A stretch of 64,000 nt of DNA from Candidatus Pullichristensenella avicola. GTDB lineage: Bacteria; Bacillota; Clostridia; Christensenellales; Aristaeellaceae. The position numbers were made by a program, and so were the translations under genes. Location of the stretch: contig DVIA01000003.1 of the NCBI GenBank assembly GCA_018711655.1, forward strand, positions 1-64,000, written 5' to 3'. A model generated the notes under the pieces. That model was not told the DNA's origin, ran no database searches, and saw only the letters and a list, made by a program, of their open reading frames with translations. Shown here in pieces: positions 7,086-15,484 of this stretch. Every line of letters begins with the position of its first letter. Within the stretch, counting starts at the first letter, position 1.

Positions 7086-8396
7086 TCAGCCGCGCCGCAG
7101 CGCGCTTTTGGCCGCGCGGATCTGCTGCACCAGCGGCAGGCGCGACGGGCATTGATAGGCGCAGGCGCCGCACTCAATGCAATCCATCAGGTGCTGCTCG
7201 TCCCGCGCGCGCTCGTAAAAACCCTTGCGGGAAAGGGCGTAGAGCGTCAGCGGCATCAGCCCGACGGGACAGACGTTCACGCAGCCGCCGCAGCGCACGC
7301 AGTTGGAAAGCGGGCGCTCGCTCTCGTGGTCGGCAAAAAGCAGAATGCCGGAAACACCCTTGGTGACGGGCGTGTGCGGATTGTAGGCGCACAGGCCCAT
7401 CATCGGCCCGCCCAGAACGATCTTGTTCGCCTGCGCGTCCGCGCCGCCGCATTGCTCGATCACGCTGTCAATGTCCACGCCGATGCGCACGCGCAGGTTT
7501 TTCGCCTGGCGCACCGCCCCGGTCACAGTCAGCACGCGGTCGATCACGGGCCTTCCCTCGCGCACGGCGCGGGAAATGGCGGCCGCCGTAGAAACGTTGA
7601 GCACCACGCAACCCACGTCCATCGGCAGGCCGCCTGATGGCACGCTTCGGCCGGTGACGGCGCGAATGAGCATCTTTTCCCCGCCCTGGGGGTACTTCGT
7701 GCGCAGCGCGAACACATGCGCCCCGCCGCCGGCGCGGCGCAGGGCTTCGATGGCGTCGGTTTTGTTGTCCTCCACGCCGATGCAGAGGGTTTTCGCGCCG
7801 ACGATCCTCGCGGCGAGACGCAGGCCGTCGAGCACGGCATCGGTCTCCTCGAGCATGACGCGATGGTCCGCGCTCAGATACGGCTCGCATTCCGCGCCGT
7901 TGAGGATGACCGTATCAATGCTCTTCTCCGCAGGCGGCGAGAGTTTAACGTGCGTTGGAAAGGCCGCGCCGCCCATGCCGACCACGCCCGCTTCGCGAAT
8001 CGCCGCAAGGAGTTGGGCCGGGTCGTCCGCGTCGCGCACGGGCATCAGGGAAGTATCCCACTCGTCCAGGGCGTTGTTTTCGATGATGACGGCCTCCACG
8101 CGGCGGCCGCCGGCGACGATGCGCGTTTGTATGGACTTGACAATGCCCGAAACCGGCGAATGCACCGCCGCGCTGACAAAGCCGTCTGGCGCGGCGATCT
8201 TCTGGCCCATCAGTACCGGCGTGCCCGGCCGGACCAACGGTTTTGCGGGGGCCCCGACGTGCTGCGAAAGCGGCACGGCTACGACGCTGGGCGCGGCGGC
8301 GCTTTCGATGGGCAGCCCGCGCGTTTCCAGTTTCCCGCCGGCCGCCTCGCGCGGATGCACGCCGCGGCGAAAGGTCAAAGTCTTGTCCACACGCAT
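7086..8396 (-). CDS. rnfC: Rnf complex NADH-binding subunit RnfC
   Basis: The protein of about 436 residues starts MRVDKTLTFRRGVHP from an ATG at 8396 behind GGGGG. In-frame starts at 8423 and 8435 would add 9 or 13 residues and cannot be excluded. The soluble subunit has an N-terminal RnfC domain, an NADH/FMN-binding domain like that of NuoF (GMGGAAFPTHVK, ILNGAECEPYLSAD), and two [4Fe-4S] sites near the C-terminus (CVRCGGCVNVCP and CIECGACAYQCP). It reduces NAD with electrons arriving from RnfB. It is the first gene of rnfCDGEAB. Confidence 0.95.
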   Translation of the reverse strand: MRVDKTLTFRRGVHPREAAGGKLETRGLPIESAAAPSVVAVPLSQHVGAPAKPLVRPGTPVLMGQKIAAPDGFVSAAVHSPVSGIVKSIQTRIVAGGRRVEAVIIENNALDEWDTSLMPVRDADDPAQLLAAIREAGVVGMGGAAFPTHVKLSPPAEKSIDTVILNGAECEPYLSADHRVMLEETDAVLDGLRLAARIVGAKTLCIGVEDNKTDAIEALRRAGGGAHVFALRTKYPQGGEKMLIRAVTGRSVPSGGLPMDVGCVVLNVSTAAAISRAVREGRPVIDRVLTVTGAVRQAKNLRVRIGVDIDSVIEQCGGADAQANKIVLGGPMMGLCAYNPHTPVTKGVSGILLFADHESERPLSNCVRCGGCVNVCPVGLMPLTLYALSRKGFYERARDEQHLMDCIECGACAYQCPSRLPLVQQIRAAKSALRRG

Positions 8397-8537
8397 CCCC
8401 CATTTCCGGCGCGTGCGCGCCATATAGAATCCCATATACCCTCATTCGACCGTTTTTGCCGATTTCGCCTGTCGCGCGCGCTTTGAAAGCGCTTTGCGGG
8501 GCTGAATCGCCAAATCGTATATCGTTTATGATATGCC

Positions 8538-8543
8538 ATTATA
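8538..8543 (-). promoter_or_regulatory. Candidate -10 element for the rnf operon
   Basis: On the minus strand TATAAT (8543-8538) lies in an AT-rich patch about 140 bases before rnfC. The hexamer 17 bases upstream (TGTTCA) fits the -35 consensus poorly. It is the best promoter-like element before the operon. Confidence 0.35.
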
Positions 8544-8575
8544 TCACAGTTTGCGCGATTTGAACATATAAATTT

Positions 8576-8605
8576 GCATAAAAAATTACAGTCCGCTACA
8601 TTTGT
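8576..8605 (+). promoter_or_regulatory. Candidate forespore (sigma-G/F type) promoter of sigG
   Basis: GCATA (8576-8580), an 18-base spacer and CATTTGT (8599-8605) resemble the Bacillus sigma-G pattern (GHATR, 18 bp, CATNHTA), with mismatches at the 3' end of the -10. The same GCATA-N18-CAT layout occurs upstream of spoIVB at 29905-29934. The leader to the GTG at 8714 would be about 100 bases. Confidence 0.4.
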
Positions 8606-8713
8606 CAACCGGAAAAGAAGATTCTGTCCGCAAAAAAGCGCCTGCGCCGGGGTTGATTCGCACTGTATAGCGCGCCTGAGCGGCGGCAATACTTTGGCCG
8701 TGGAGGTGGTTCC

Positions 8714-9487
8714 GTGGCCATCAACAAAGTCGAGATCTGCGGCGTGGATACCTCGACGCTCCCGGTGCTCAAAAACGAACGCATGCGTGAACTGTTCCCA
8801 AAGATCCACGCGGGAGATAAAGAAGCGCGCCGCGAATTCATCCAGGGCAATCTGCGGCTGGTCCTGAGCGTCATCCAGCGCTTTCACAACCGCGGCGAAA
8901 GCGTGGACGACCTGTTTCAGGTGGGCTGCATCGGCCTGATGAAAGCCATCGACAATTTCGACACCAGCCAGAACGTGCGCTTTTCCACCTATGCCGTGCC
9001 CATGATCATCGGCGAAATCCGCCGCTACTTGCGCGACAACAACCAGATTCGCGTTTCGCGTTCCCTGCGGGATATGGCCTACAAGGCGCTCAAGGCGCGC
9101 GAACAGCTTTCCTACCGGCTCGGCCGCGAGCCCTCCGCGACGGAGGTCGCGCAGGAAATGGGCGTGCGCGAAGAGGACGTGGCGCTGGCGCTGGAGGCCA
9201 TTCAGGACCCTGTTTCCCTGTTCGAACCGATCTATCAGGACGGCGGCGACGCCATTTATGTGATGGACCAGGTGCGCGACGAACGCGTCAGCGAGGACGA
9301 CTGGGTGCGCGATCTTTCCATCCGTCAGGCGTTGGAAAAGCTTGGCGAGCGCGAGCGCGGCATCATTCGCCGGCGCTTCTTTCAGGGCCGCACGCAGATG
9401 GAGGTCGCCGGCGAGATCGGCATCTCCCAGGCCCAGGTTTCGCGTCTGGAAAAGGCGGCCTTGCAGCAGATGCGGCGCTATATCTGA
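8714..9487 (+). CDS. sigG: RNA polymerase sporulation sigma factor SigG
   Basis: The 257-residue protein begins at a GTG at 8714 with GGAGGTGG five bases upstream. The N-terminal signature NKVEICGVDTSTLPVL and the region 2 core NLRLVLSVIQRF, DDLFQVGCIGLMKAID and FSTYAVPMIIGEIRRYL are nearly those of Bacillus SigG. Region 4 ends in GISQAQVSRLEKAAL. SigG directs late forespore genes after engulfment. In many Clostridia it follows spoIIGA-sigE, but here it stands alone between rnf (divergent) and gtrA (convergent). Its presence implies a working or recently working sporulation pathway. Confidence 0.97.
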   Translation: MAINKVEICGVDTSTLPVLKNERMRELFPKIHAGDKEARREFIQGNLRLVLSVIQRFHNRGESVDDLFQVGCIGLMKAIDNFDTSQNVRFSTYAVPMIIGEIRRYLRDNNQIRVSRSLRDMAYKALKAREQLSYRLGREPSATEVAQEMGVREEDVALALEAIQDPVSLFEPIYQDGGDAIYVMDQVRDERVSEDDWVRDLSIRQALEKLGERERGIIRRRFFQGRTQMEVAGEIGISQAQVSRLEKAALQQMRRYI

Positions 9488-9574
9488 GATGCGCAGAGCG
9501 CCTTCATCACCTTTGAAGGCGGCGCTTCAACCCGCGCGGGAAGGCGCGGCTGCGGCCGGCCTCCGCAGGCGAAG

Positions 9575-9652
9575 CGCCCGCTCGGCGCGCGGTGACCCCT
9601 TTCTGATAGGGAATCCGGATGAAGAACCCGGGCCCGCCCGCTCGGCGCGCGG
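9575..9652. repeat. Direct repeat of 18 bp, 60 bp apart
   Basis: CGCCCGCTCGGCGCGCGG occurs at 9575-9592 and again at 9635-9652, in the noncoding stretch after sigG. Each copy contains an internal GCGCGC stretch. No gene is apparent in 9488-9716. Confidence 0.9.
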
Positions 9653-9716
9653 AGATTTTTCATCGATTCTTTGCAGATTGCGGGGCCGCACCAAAATCCA
9701 GGGCTTTGAGCGCCCC

Positions 9717-9759
9717 AAAAAACGACGGCCGCGTCGATTTTCCGACCGACGCGACCGTC
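9717..9759 (-). terminator. Intrinsic terminator for gtrA
   Basis: GACGGCCGCGTCG (9724-9736) pairs with CGACGCGACCGTC (9747-9759) with one mismatch. On the minus strand the stem is followed by six T (complement of 9717-9722), an intrinsic terminator 20 bases after the gtrA stop. It may also slow transcription arriving from sigG. Confidence 0.85.
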
Positions 9760-9778
9760 GAAAATACGTCCAGACGCT

Positions 9779-10237
9779 TTACGCGCCCTTTCCGCCGCGA
9801 TAGAGAAGCAACTTCCGGGCGGCGAAATTCCATATCAGCACAATAAACGTGGCGATGATCCGGGAAACCATGAAATACAGCCCCACCCATTCGGTGAACA
9901 CATGCATCAGGCCCATTGTGATCAGCAGCCCTGCGGCGCCGATCAGCGCATAGCCCAAAAACTCACCGCCAGCGCCAGTGCGCGCCGTTTCCATCTGAAA
10001 AACGAGCAACTTGGAAAGCAGATAATTGACCGCCAGGCCTGCGAAGAAGCCGAACACCACGCCCACCTGATAGTGCGCGCCCATATGCTCTACCAGCCAG
10101 ACGACGCCCCAATCCACCAGCGCGGCAAAACCGCCCACGAACGCATAGCGGAAAAACTGCACCATGGCGTTGGCGGTCGGCCTGCGAAACAGGCCGTCAA
10201 AATCCCTGCGGCGGATCAACGTCCAAAGTTCCCGCAT
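9779..10237 (-). CDS. GtrA family membrane protein
   Basis: The 152-residue protein has four predicted membrane helices. Motifs typical of GtrA/DPMS-type proteins include QFFRYAFVGGFAALVDWGVV near the N-terminus and a later FGFFAGLAVNYLLSKLLVF helix. Family members are thought to flip or position polyprenyl-linked sugars for surface glycan synthesis. It lies 8 bases after the FAD-dependent oxidoreductase gene, so the two are probably co-transcribed and serve envelope glycan modification. No glycosyltransferase is adjacent. Confidence 0.85.
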   Translation of the reverse strand: MRELWTLIRRRDFDGLFRRPTANAMVQFFRYAFVGGFAALVDWGVVWLVEHMGAHYQVGVVFGFFAGLAVNYLLSKLLVFQMETARTGAGGEFLGYALIGAAGLLITMGLMHVFTEWVGLYFMVSRIIATFIVLIWNFAARKLLLYRGGKGA

Positions 10238-10245
10238 GCCCTCAC

Positions 10246-11799
10246 CTACTTCGATTCGTGGTAGCTCTGTTCGGTATTGACGTTCCAGATATTTTCCTTG
10301 TCCCGAACGCCGCCGAGGATGTTGCGCACGGTTTCAAAGGCCGTGACCATGGAATGATCCATGTTGTTGTAGCGGTGCTGGCCGTTGCGTCCGACGCAAT
10401 AGAGGTTTTCAAAGCCGTTCAAATAGCCGCGCAGCTTGTCCATTTCGGCATAGGTGTCGAAATAGGCCGGATAGGCCTTTTTCACGCGCTCCTGATGCGC
10501 GTCGAGCACGGCCTCTGAACTGGAAAGCACGCCCATGGAAACCAGTTCCCGCGTGGCCAGATCGATCCATTCCGCTTCGGACATGTTCCAATAGCGATCG
10601 CCCTCGGCGCAGAAGTATTCCAGGCCGATCCACACCGTATGCTCCGGGTCCTTGACCATGTAGGGCGACCAGTTGTTGAAGATCTGGATGCGCCCCAGGC
10701 GCACATGGGCGTCCTGCACATAAATCCAGCAATCCGGCACGATGTTGCCAAGCGTTTTCATCTGCGTTTCGTTTTTCAGTTCCAGGCGGTGCACCAGCAG
10801 GCCCACGGTGACGAAATCCCGGTACGGAAGGCCCTCGGCGATGCGGCGCATGTCCTCCGGCGCGCCGGGAATGCCCAGCACCAGGTCTTTGACGGGCATG
10901 GAACTGATGACGATATCCGCCTCCAGCGCGCGCGCTTCGCCGTCCTGCTCGTATTCAACGCCGACAACGCGGCCGTTTTCCACCCGCAGCCCGGTCGCGC
11001 GGCAGCCCTTGCAGATATGCGCGCCCTTTTCCTGCGCGCGCGCGGCCACCGTCTCCCACAACTGGCCCGGGCCGTACTTGGGATAGCTGAACTCCTCGAT
11101 CAGCGAGGTCTCCACCTTGCTTTTGTCGCCGCTGCCGGGGCGCAACTTGCGCAGCATGTCCAGAAGAATGGCGCGAATGGACAGGCCCTTGACGCGCTGC
11201 GCGCCCCAGGCCGCGGAAATCTCGCGCGGGTGGCGGCCCCAGAGCTTTTCCGTATAGCTCTCGAAAAACATGGAATAGAGTTTCTTGCCGAAGCGATTGA
11301 TGTAGAAATTTTCCAGGGAATCCTCGGGCCGTTTGCGCGCGGTGGCCGCAAGATAGCTCATGCCGGCCTCCATGGTGGTGGCAAGGCCCATGTTGCGGAT
11401 GGTATTCGCGTTCATGCGCACGGGATAATCGAAAAACTTTTTATGGTAGTATATGCGGGAAACGCGCCTGCGCGTGAGCATGACCTCGTCGCACGCCTCC
11501 GGGTCCGGCCCGCCCTCCTTCAGCGGCACGTCCCGGTGCAGGATGCGGTCGTCCATCGACGGGGCGCCCTGCATGGGCATAAACTTCTCCCACCAGGCGA
11601 CTACGCGGTCGTCCTTGGAAAAAAAGCGATGGCCGCCGATGTCCATGCGGTTGCCATGATGGCGCACCGTGCGGGAAATGCCGCCCATTTCCTGGCTCTC
11701 TTCCAGAACCGTCACGTCGAATTCTTTGCTGGCATCGACAAGTTCATACGCCGCCGTCAGGCCGGCCGGTCCCGCGCCGATGATTACAACCTTCTTCAT
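10246..11799 (-). CDS. FAD/NAD(P)-binding oxidoreductase, UDP-galactopyranose-mutase-like
   Basis: The 517-residue protein starts [20 protein letters not shown], a dinucleotide-binding Rossmann motif, followed by [21 protein letters not shown], which resembles the N-terminal flavin region of amine oxidases and UDP-galactopyranose mutases. A later [10 protein letters not shown] segment and the C-terminal [20 protein letters not shown] are typical of this UGM-like subgroup. It is longer than classical Glf (about 370-390 residues), so the reaction cannot be stated; sugar-nucleotide or lipid-linked sugar redox chemistry is possible. Pairing with gtrA supports a role in surface glycans. Confidence 0.8.
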   Translation of the reverse strand: MKKVVIIGAGPAGLTAAYELVDASKEFDVTVLEESQEMGGISRTVRHHGNRMDIGGHRFFSKDDRVVAWWEKFMPMQGAPSMDDRILHRDVPLKEGGPDPEACDEVMLTRRRVSRIYYHKKFFDYPVRMNANTIRNMGLATTMEAGMSYLAATARKRPEDSLENFYINRFGKKLYSMFFESYTEKLWGRHPREISAAWGAQRVKGLSIRAILLDMLRKLRPGSGDKSKVETSLIEEFSYPKYGPGQLWETVAARAQEKGAHICKGCRATGLRVENGRVVGVEYEQDGEARALEADIVISSMPVKDLVLGIPGAPEDMRRIAEGLPYRDFVTVGLLVHRLELKNETQMKTLGNIVPDCWIYVQDAHVRLGRIQIFNNWSPYMVKDPEHTVWIGLEYFCAEGDRYWNMSEAEWIDLATRELVSMGVLSSSEAVLDAHQERVKKAYPAYFDTYAEMDKLRGYLNGFENLYCVGRNGQHRYNNMDHSMVTAFETVRNILGGVRDKENIWNVNTEQSYHESK

Positions 11800-12296
11800 G
11801 CGCTTTCCCCCGCTTCATTCCTGTTCTTCCTGCGCCACATTGCCTTTTTATCATATCACTTGCGACAGGCTTTGTCAATTCAACCCATCTTTTTGCGCGC
11901 ATGGCGGCGAAACTTGCTGCGCGCCCGCGGCGCTCCGGCGGCAGTTCCATGGCTGGATATTCGGTCCGGGCAATTCTGCGCGGACAACGACCCCGTCGTG
12001 GATCCAACTGGAAATGGCCGCCAGGCTGAAGAGCTTCGCAAGAGATGGGATTGGACGTTACAATTTTCCAGAATCTGTTCCTTGCCGTTGATTGTGGCTA
12101 TGAGATAAACAACGCGATGGTAAGCGTCATCCAAGGCGTTTGGGACGGCGCGAAGGGCCAAATGCCCGAGAAATGGAGCCGAAGCAAAATAATTATCTGA
12201 CGCTCCTTATATTAACAATAAATACATATAATATTCGTCTGAAATTTTCGGGGGGGGGTAAAATGGTGGCAAGAAATACAGATGGAGGGATTGGCT
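11800..12296. other. Spacer with no secure gene; possible gene fragment at 12045-12200 (+)
   Basis: No full gene is visible. A plus-strand frame of 51 codons from an ATG at 12045 to a TGA at 12198-12200 (starting MGLDVTIFQNLFLAVDCGYE, ending KWSRSKIII) reads more like protein than the surrounding frames but has no good ribosome site, so it may be a remnant. A run of nine G lies at 12250-12258. Base composition becomes less GC-rich from about 12.0 kb, suggesting acquired DNA. Confidence 0.4.
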
Positions 12297-12476
12297 ATGC
12301 GGATCATACTGGATACGGACCAGAAGACCATTACAATGCCTTTCGCGGTCGCATAATATGTCAAGTTGAAGGGCGCGCCGCCGATCGCGGCGCATACGTT
12401 CAGGGAAGTTGTTGAAGGGACACAGGGATCAAATACGCCATACTCTGCAAAGCGGATTTTTGAGACTTCGAGATAA
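12297..12476 (+). pseudogene. Small conserved mobile-element gene broken by an in-frame stop
   Basis: An ATG at 12297 with GGAGGGA (12284-12290) opens MRIILDTDQKTITMPFAVA, an N-terminus like that of small conserved proteins I recall from gut Firmicutes phages and conjugative elements. The frame stops at TAA (12354-12356), then continues open for 39 codons (YVKLKGAPPIAAHTFREVVE and onward) to TAA at 12474-12476. A single change from AAA to TAA would explain the break. Function unknown. Confidence 0.5.
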
Positions 12477-12491
12477 ACAGGAGGGGCTATA

Positions 12492-12935
12492 ATGAACGAA
12501 AAAATTTTTGGCAGCGTGGAAAGTACGCTTCAAACTTTGGCAAAGGTCTTTTTCTGGCTTGGGGAAATTGGCGCTGTCATCTGGTCGATTGTATTTGGCT
12601 TTCAATTTGACCGCTATGGCGATGGAGACTTCAACTTCTTTCTATTTTTATTGATGCTTGTGGTGTCGTGGGTTTCGGTTTTCATTTTCAGTCTCCTGCT
12701 GCACGCGGCAGGCGAAGCGCTGGAAAACCTAAAGCACCTAAAGCATATTCGTGAAAACTCCAATATCTTTACGACGGTCTTTCTTAAAGAGCATTTGGAG
12801 TTGAAAGACAACCAGTGGGTCTGCCCGAATTGTTATAAAATCGTAGAGGAGCGCTACAGCAACCCTTATAGTTGTCCGCACTGCTATACATTATTCCCGG
12901 TCAACGCTCGCTTCAAATCCAATGATCAGCCCTGA
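12492..12935 (+). CDS. Two-helix membrane protein with C-terminal zinc ribbon
   Basis: The 147-residue protein starts at an ATG at 12492 after AGGAGGGGCTATA. Two hydrophobic segments, at roughly residues 18-38 and 50-74, are followed by a charged stretch and a C-terminal zinc-ribbon pair, CPNC and CPHC, 19 residues apart. The ends of the ribbon carry aromatic residues (YKIVEERYSNPYS). I do not recognise a family with known function. Codon use is more AT-rich than in nearby housekeeping genes, in keeping with an acquired accessory patch. Confidence 0.7.
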   Translation: MNEKIFGSVESTLQTLAKVFFWLGEIGAVIWSIVFGFQFDRYGDGDFNFFLFLLMLVVSWVSVFIFSLLLHAAGEALENLKHLKHIRENSNIFTTVFLKEHLELKDNQWVCPNCYKIVEERYSNPYSCPHCYTLFPVNARFKSNDQP

Positions 12936-13176
12936 TTTTCCATTCGATGGTGAACAGAGAGGATGTTTTCCCGCAGTTCCTGTTCCCATAGAAGGCTTTC
13001 CCGCTTCCTTCTTGGAGGCGGGCTTCTTTCATTCCTCTGCCAAAATTGTATTCTTACTGGAATCATAAAGACAATCTTGGCAGATTTCTTTATTTGAAAA
13101 GGCACCTTTGATTTTGTACGCAACGGGATTTGGCGGAAAAGGCGCCTCAAAGGCACTTTTTCAGGCCGAGGGACGC
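12936..13176. other. Spacer with no recognisable gene
   Basis: Between the zinc-ribbon gene and the npx terminator I see no credible reading frame with a ribosome site, no RNA signature and no repeat. The sequence is moderately AT-rich. Confidence 0.5.
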
Positions 13177-13207
13177 AAAAAAGGGGAAGTTCCTTTCGGA
13201 ACATCCC
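13177..13207 (-). terminator. Intrinsic terminator of npx
   Basis: GGGGAAGTTCC (13183-13193) pairs with GGAACATCCCC (13198-13208) apart from one mismatch. On the minus strand the stem is followed by six T (complement of 13177-13182), about 30 bases after the npx stop. Confidence 0.9.
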
Positions 13208-13240
13208 CCTCGATAAAAGCCTTGCGGCGCAAGGGTTTTA

Positions 13241-13786
13241 TCACTTGCCGAAGTAGCGCTTGAGCAGGCCTTCGAACGCCTTGCCGTGGCGGGCCTCGTC
13301 GCGGGCCATCTCGTGCACGGTGTCGTGAATGGCGTCGAGGTTGAGTTCCTTGGCCTTCTTGGCCAGATCGGTCTTGCCGGCGGTCGCGCCGTTCTCGGCG
13401 TCCACGCGCATCTGGAGATTTTTCTCGGTGGAATCGGTCAGCACCTCGCCCAGCAGCTCGGCGAACTTGGCGGCGTGCTCAGCCTCTTCGTAGGCGGCCT
13501 TCTCCCAGTACAGGCCGATTTCGGGATAGCCTTCGCGGTGCGCGACGCGCGCCATGGCCAGGTACATGCCCACCTCGGAGCACTCGCCCTGGAAATTCTC
13601 GCGCAGGCCAGCCTTGATCTCTTCGGGGACGTCCTTGGCGACGCCGACGACGTGCTCGGCAGCCCAGACCTTCTCGCCAGCCTGCTCCTTGAACTTCGAA
13701 GCGGGAGCCTTGCAGATGGGGCAGAACTCGGGGGCCGTGTCGCCTTCGTGGACATAACCGCAAACGGTGCAAACAAACTTCTTCAT
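13241..13786 (-). CDS. npx: Reverse rubrerythrin / NADH peroxidase
   Basis: The 181-residue protein has the rubredoxin-like domain first ([11 protein letters not shown] near residue 6 and [11 protein letters not shown] near residue 21), then a ferritin-like diiron domain with [37 protein letters not shown] and [13 protein letters not shown] carrying the Glu/His ligands. This domain order is the reverse of classical rubrerythrin and fits clostridial NADH peroxidase, which reduces hydrogen peroxide in the cytoplasm. A strong AAGGAGGC site precedes the ATG. It lies 50 bases after recO but has its own terminator and probably its own promoter. Confidence 0.93.
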   Translation of the reverse strand: MKKFVCTVCGYVHEGDTAPEFCPICKAPASKFKEQAGEKVWAAEHVVGVAKDVPEEIKAGLRENFQGECSEVGMYLAMARVAHREGYPEIGLYWEKAAYEEAEHAAKFAELLGEVLTDSTEKNLQMRVDAENGATAGKTDLAKKAKELNLDAIHDTVHEMARDEARHGKAFEGLLKRYFGK

Positions 13787-13836
13787 GGAAAGTGCCTCCT
13801 TATTTTCCGTCGTGATTGTTTTGGACCTTACGTTTT

Positions 13837-14586
13837 TTATATACCCGCCGCCGCCCGCGCCGAAACGAGCGGCGGCAAAAATTTTTCCGGAATCTGCATG
13901 CGCTGCTGGGTGTACTGGCGGAAGAGGCGCGCAGCCTCGGGCCAGGCCGGGCTTTCCACCAGCTTGGGCGCGTTTTCAAAGCGCGTGCGCGGCAGTTTGT
14001 AGAGGATGCGGCGCGCGGCCAGCGAGATATACGGGGCGTGGCTGGGGCAATCTGGACACACCGCACCGCCCAGGCGCGCATCGAAACGCGCCTGCCCGGC
14101 GATGGTTCGGCCGCAGAGCACGCAACTGTCCACGCGCGGCGGATACCCGGAAAGGGCCATGAAATGCGCTTCGAAGGCCAGCGTCAACATCGCCGCGGGC
14201 AATTCCGGGGCGTAATTCAGGTGGGCCAGCGCCTTGAGCGAGAGCAGGAAGATCTCCCGCGCCGGCACATCGCGCGGCACGCCCGCGTCCAGAAGCCGCA
14301 GCCAGTACGCGCCATGGACGAGGCGATCGTAATCCGTGCGCAGCGCATAAAAGCCCTCGCGCACCTGGCACTGTTCGACGGCGTAGCGTTCGCCGCGGCG
14401 ATACAGTTGAAACTCGCCGCTGATAAACGGCTCGGCCGCGTTCGTAAGCGGCGACTTGGGCCGCCGGCAGCCGCGGGCAACGGCGTCGAGACGGCCGTGC
14501 TCCGGGGTGAGCAGCGTCACCATGCGGTCGTAATCCGCGTAGTCGGCGCGACGCAACACCAGCGCGTCGGTGATGAGCATGGGCAT
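13837..14586 (-). CDS. recO: DNA repair protein RecO
   Basis: The 249-residue protein has an N-terminal OB fold ([24 protein letters not shown]) that binds single-stranded DNA and RecR, then a helical domain with a zinc site (CVLCG near residue 155 and CPDC about 20 residues later). The ATG at 14580 (MLITDALV) is an alternative start to the one used here. RecO loads RecA in the RecFOR pathway. It follows era by one base, the usual clostridial order. Confidence 0.94.
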   Translation of the reverse strand: MPMLITDALVLRRADYADYDRMVTLLTPEHGRLDAVARGCRRPKSPLTNAAEPFISGEFQLYRRGERYAVEQCQVREGFYALRTDYDRLVHGAYWLRLLDAGVPRDVPAREIFLLSLKALAHLNYAPELPAAMLTLAFEAHFMALSGYPPRVDSCVLCGRTIAGQARFDARLGGAVCPDCPSHAPYISLAARRILYKLPRTRFENAPKLVESPAWPEAARLFRQYTQQRMQIPEKFLPPLVSARAAAGI

Positions 14587-14587
14587 G

Positions 14588-15484
14588 TCATTCGTCCTCG
14601 TAGCCGAGCGCGCGCAGGTCGCCGGCGCGGTTGCGCCAGTCCTCGCGCACCTTTACCCACAATTTGAGCGACACATGCGTGCCGAGCAGGGCTTCAATGT
14701 CCCTGCGGGCCTCGGAGCCGATCTTGCCCAGCATCGCGCCCTGGCGGCCGATGATGATGGACTTGTGCGAAGCGCGCTCGCAGTATATGTTGGCGTGTAT
14801 TTCCGTAAGTCCCGGGCGCACCTCCTTCATGGAGAGCATCTCCACGCCCACGCCGTGGGGCACTTCGTCGCGCAGATTCCACAGCGCCTTTTCGCGAACG
14901 ATCTCAGCGCAGAGCACGCGCTCGGGCTGATCGGTCATCATCTCGTCGGGGAAGTACTTCGGGCCTTCCGGCATTGCCTTTGCCAGCATGGAAAGCAATT
15001 CATCCATCCGGTCCCCGCGCCGGGCGGAGACGCAAACGATCTCATCAAAGCCAAGCTCGTTGAGTTTTTGCAGTTGCGGCATCAGCTTTTCCGGATCGCA
15101 CAGGTCGATTTTGTTGACGGCAAGGAACTTCGGGCAGGACATTTTCGCCACGTCCTCGAGAACGGCCCGGTCGCCGGCGCCGATGAACTGCCCGTCCACC
15201 ACGGCGAGCACCGCGTCTACGCCCTCGCGGGCGTCGTTGGCGGCCTTGACCATGTATTCGCCCAGCTTCGTGCGCGGCTTGTGCAATCCCGGCGTATCGA
15301 CAAAAACGATCTGCCAGTCCGCGCGCGTGGCCACGCCCAGCAGGCGCGAGCGCGTGGTCTGCGGGTGGTTGGAGACGATGGCCACCTTTTCCCCCACAAA
15401 GCGGTTCATGATGCTGGACTTGCCCACATTGGGGCGGCCGAGAATGGCTACAAAGCCCGAATGGAAGGGGCGCTTATTTTCCAT
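14588..15484 (-). CDS. era: GTPase Era
   Basis: The 298-residue protein starts MENKRPFHSGFVAILGRPNVGKSS from an ATG at 15484, six bases after AGGAGG (15491-15496). An in-frame ATG at 15490 touches that site and is less likely. G1 (GRPNVGKS), G3 (DTPG) and G4 (NKID) are all present. The C-terminal KH domain contains the GRQGAMLGKIG loop. Era binds the 3' end of 16S rRNA and assists 30S assembly. The start overlaps the end of the ybeY-cdd gene. Confidence 0.96.
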   Translation of the reverse strand: MENKRPFHSGFVAILGRPNVGKSSIMNRFVGEKVAIVSNHPQTTRSRLLGVATRADWQIVFVDTPGLHKPRTKLGEYMVKAANDAREGVDAVLAVVDGQFIGAGDRAVLEDVAKMSCPKFLAVNKIDLCDPEKLMPQLQKLNELGFDEIVCVSARRGDRMDELLSMLAKAMPEGPKYFPDEMMTDQPERVLCAEIVREKALWNLRDEVPHGVGVEMLSMKEVRPGLTEIHANIYCERASHKSIIIGRQGAMLGKIGSEARRDIEALLGTHVSLKLWVKVREDWRNRAGDLRALGYEDE

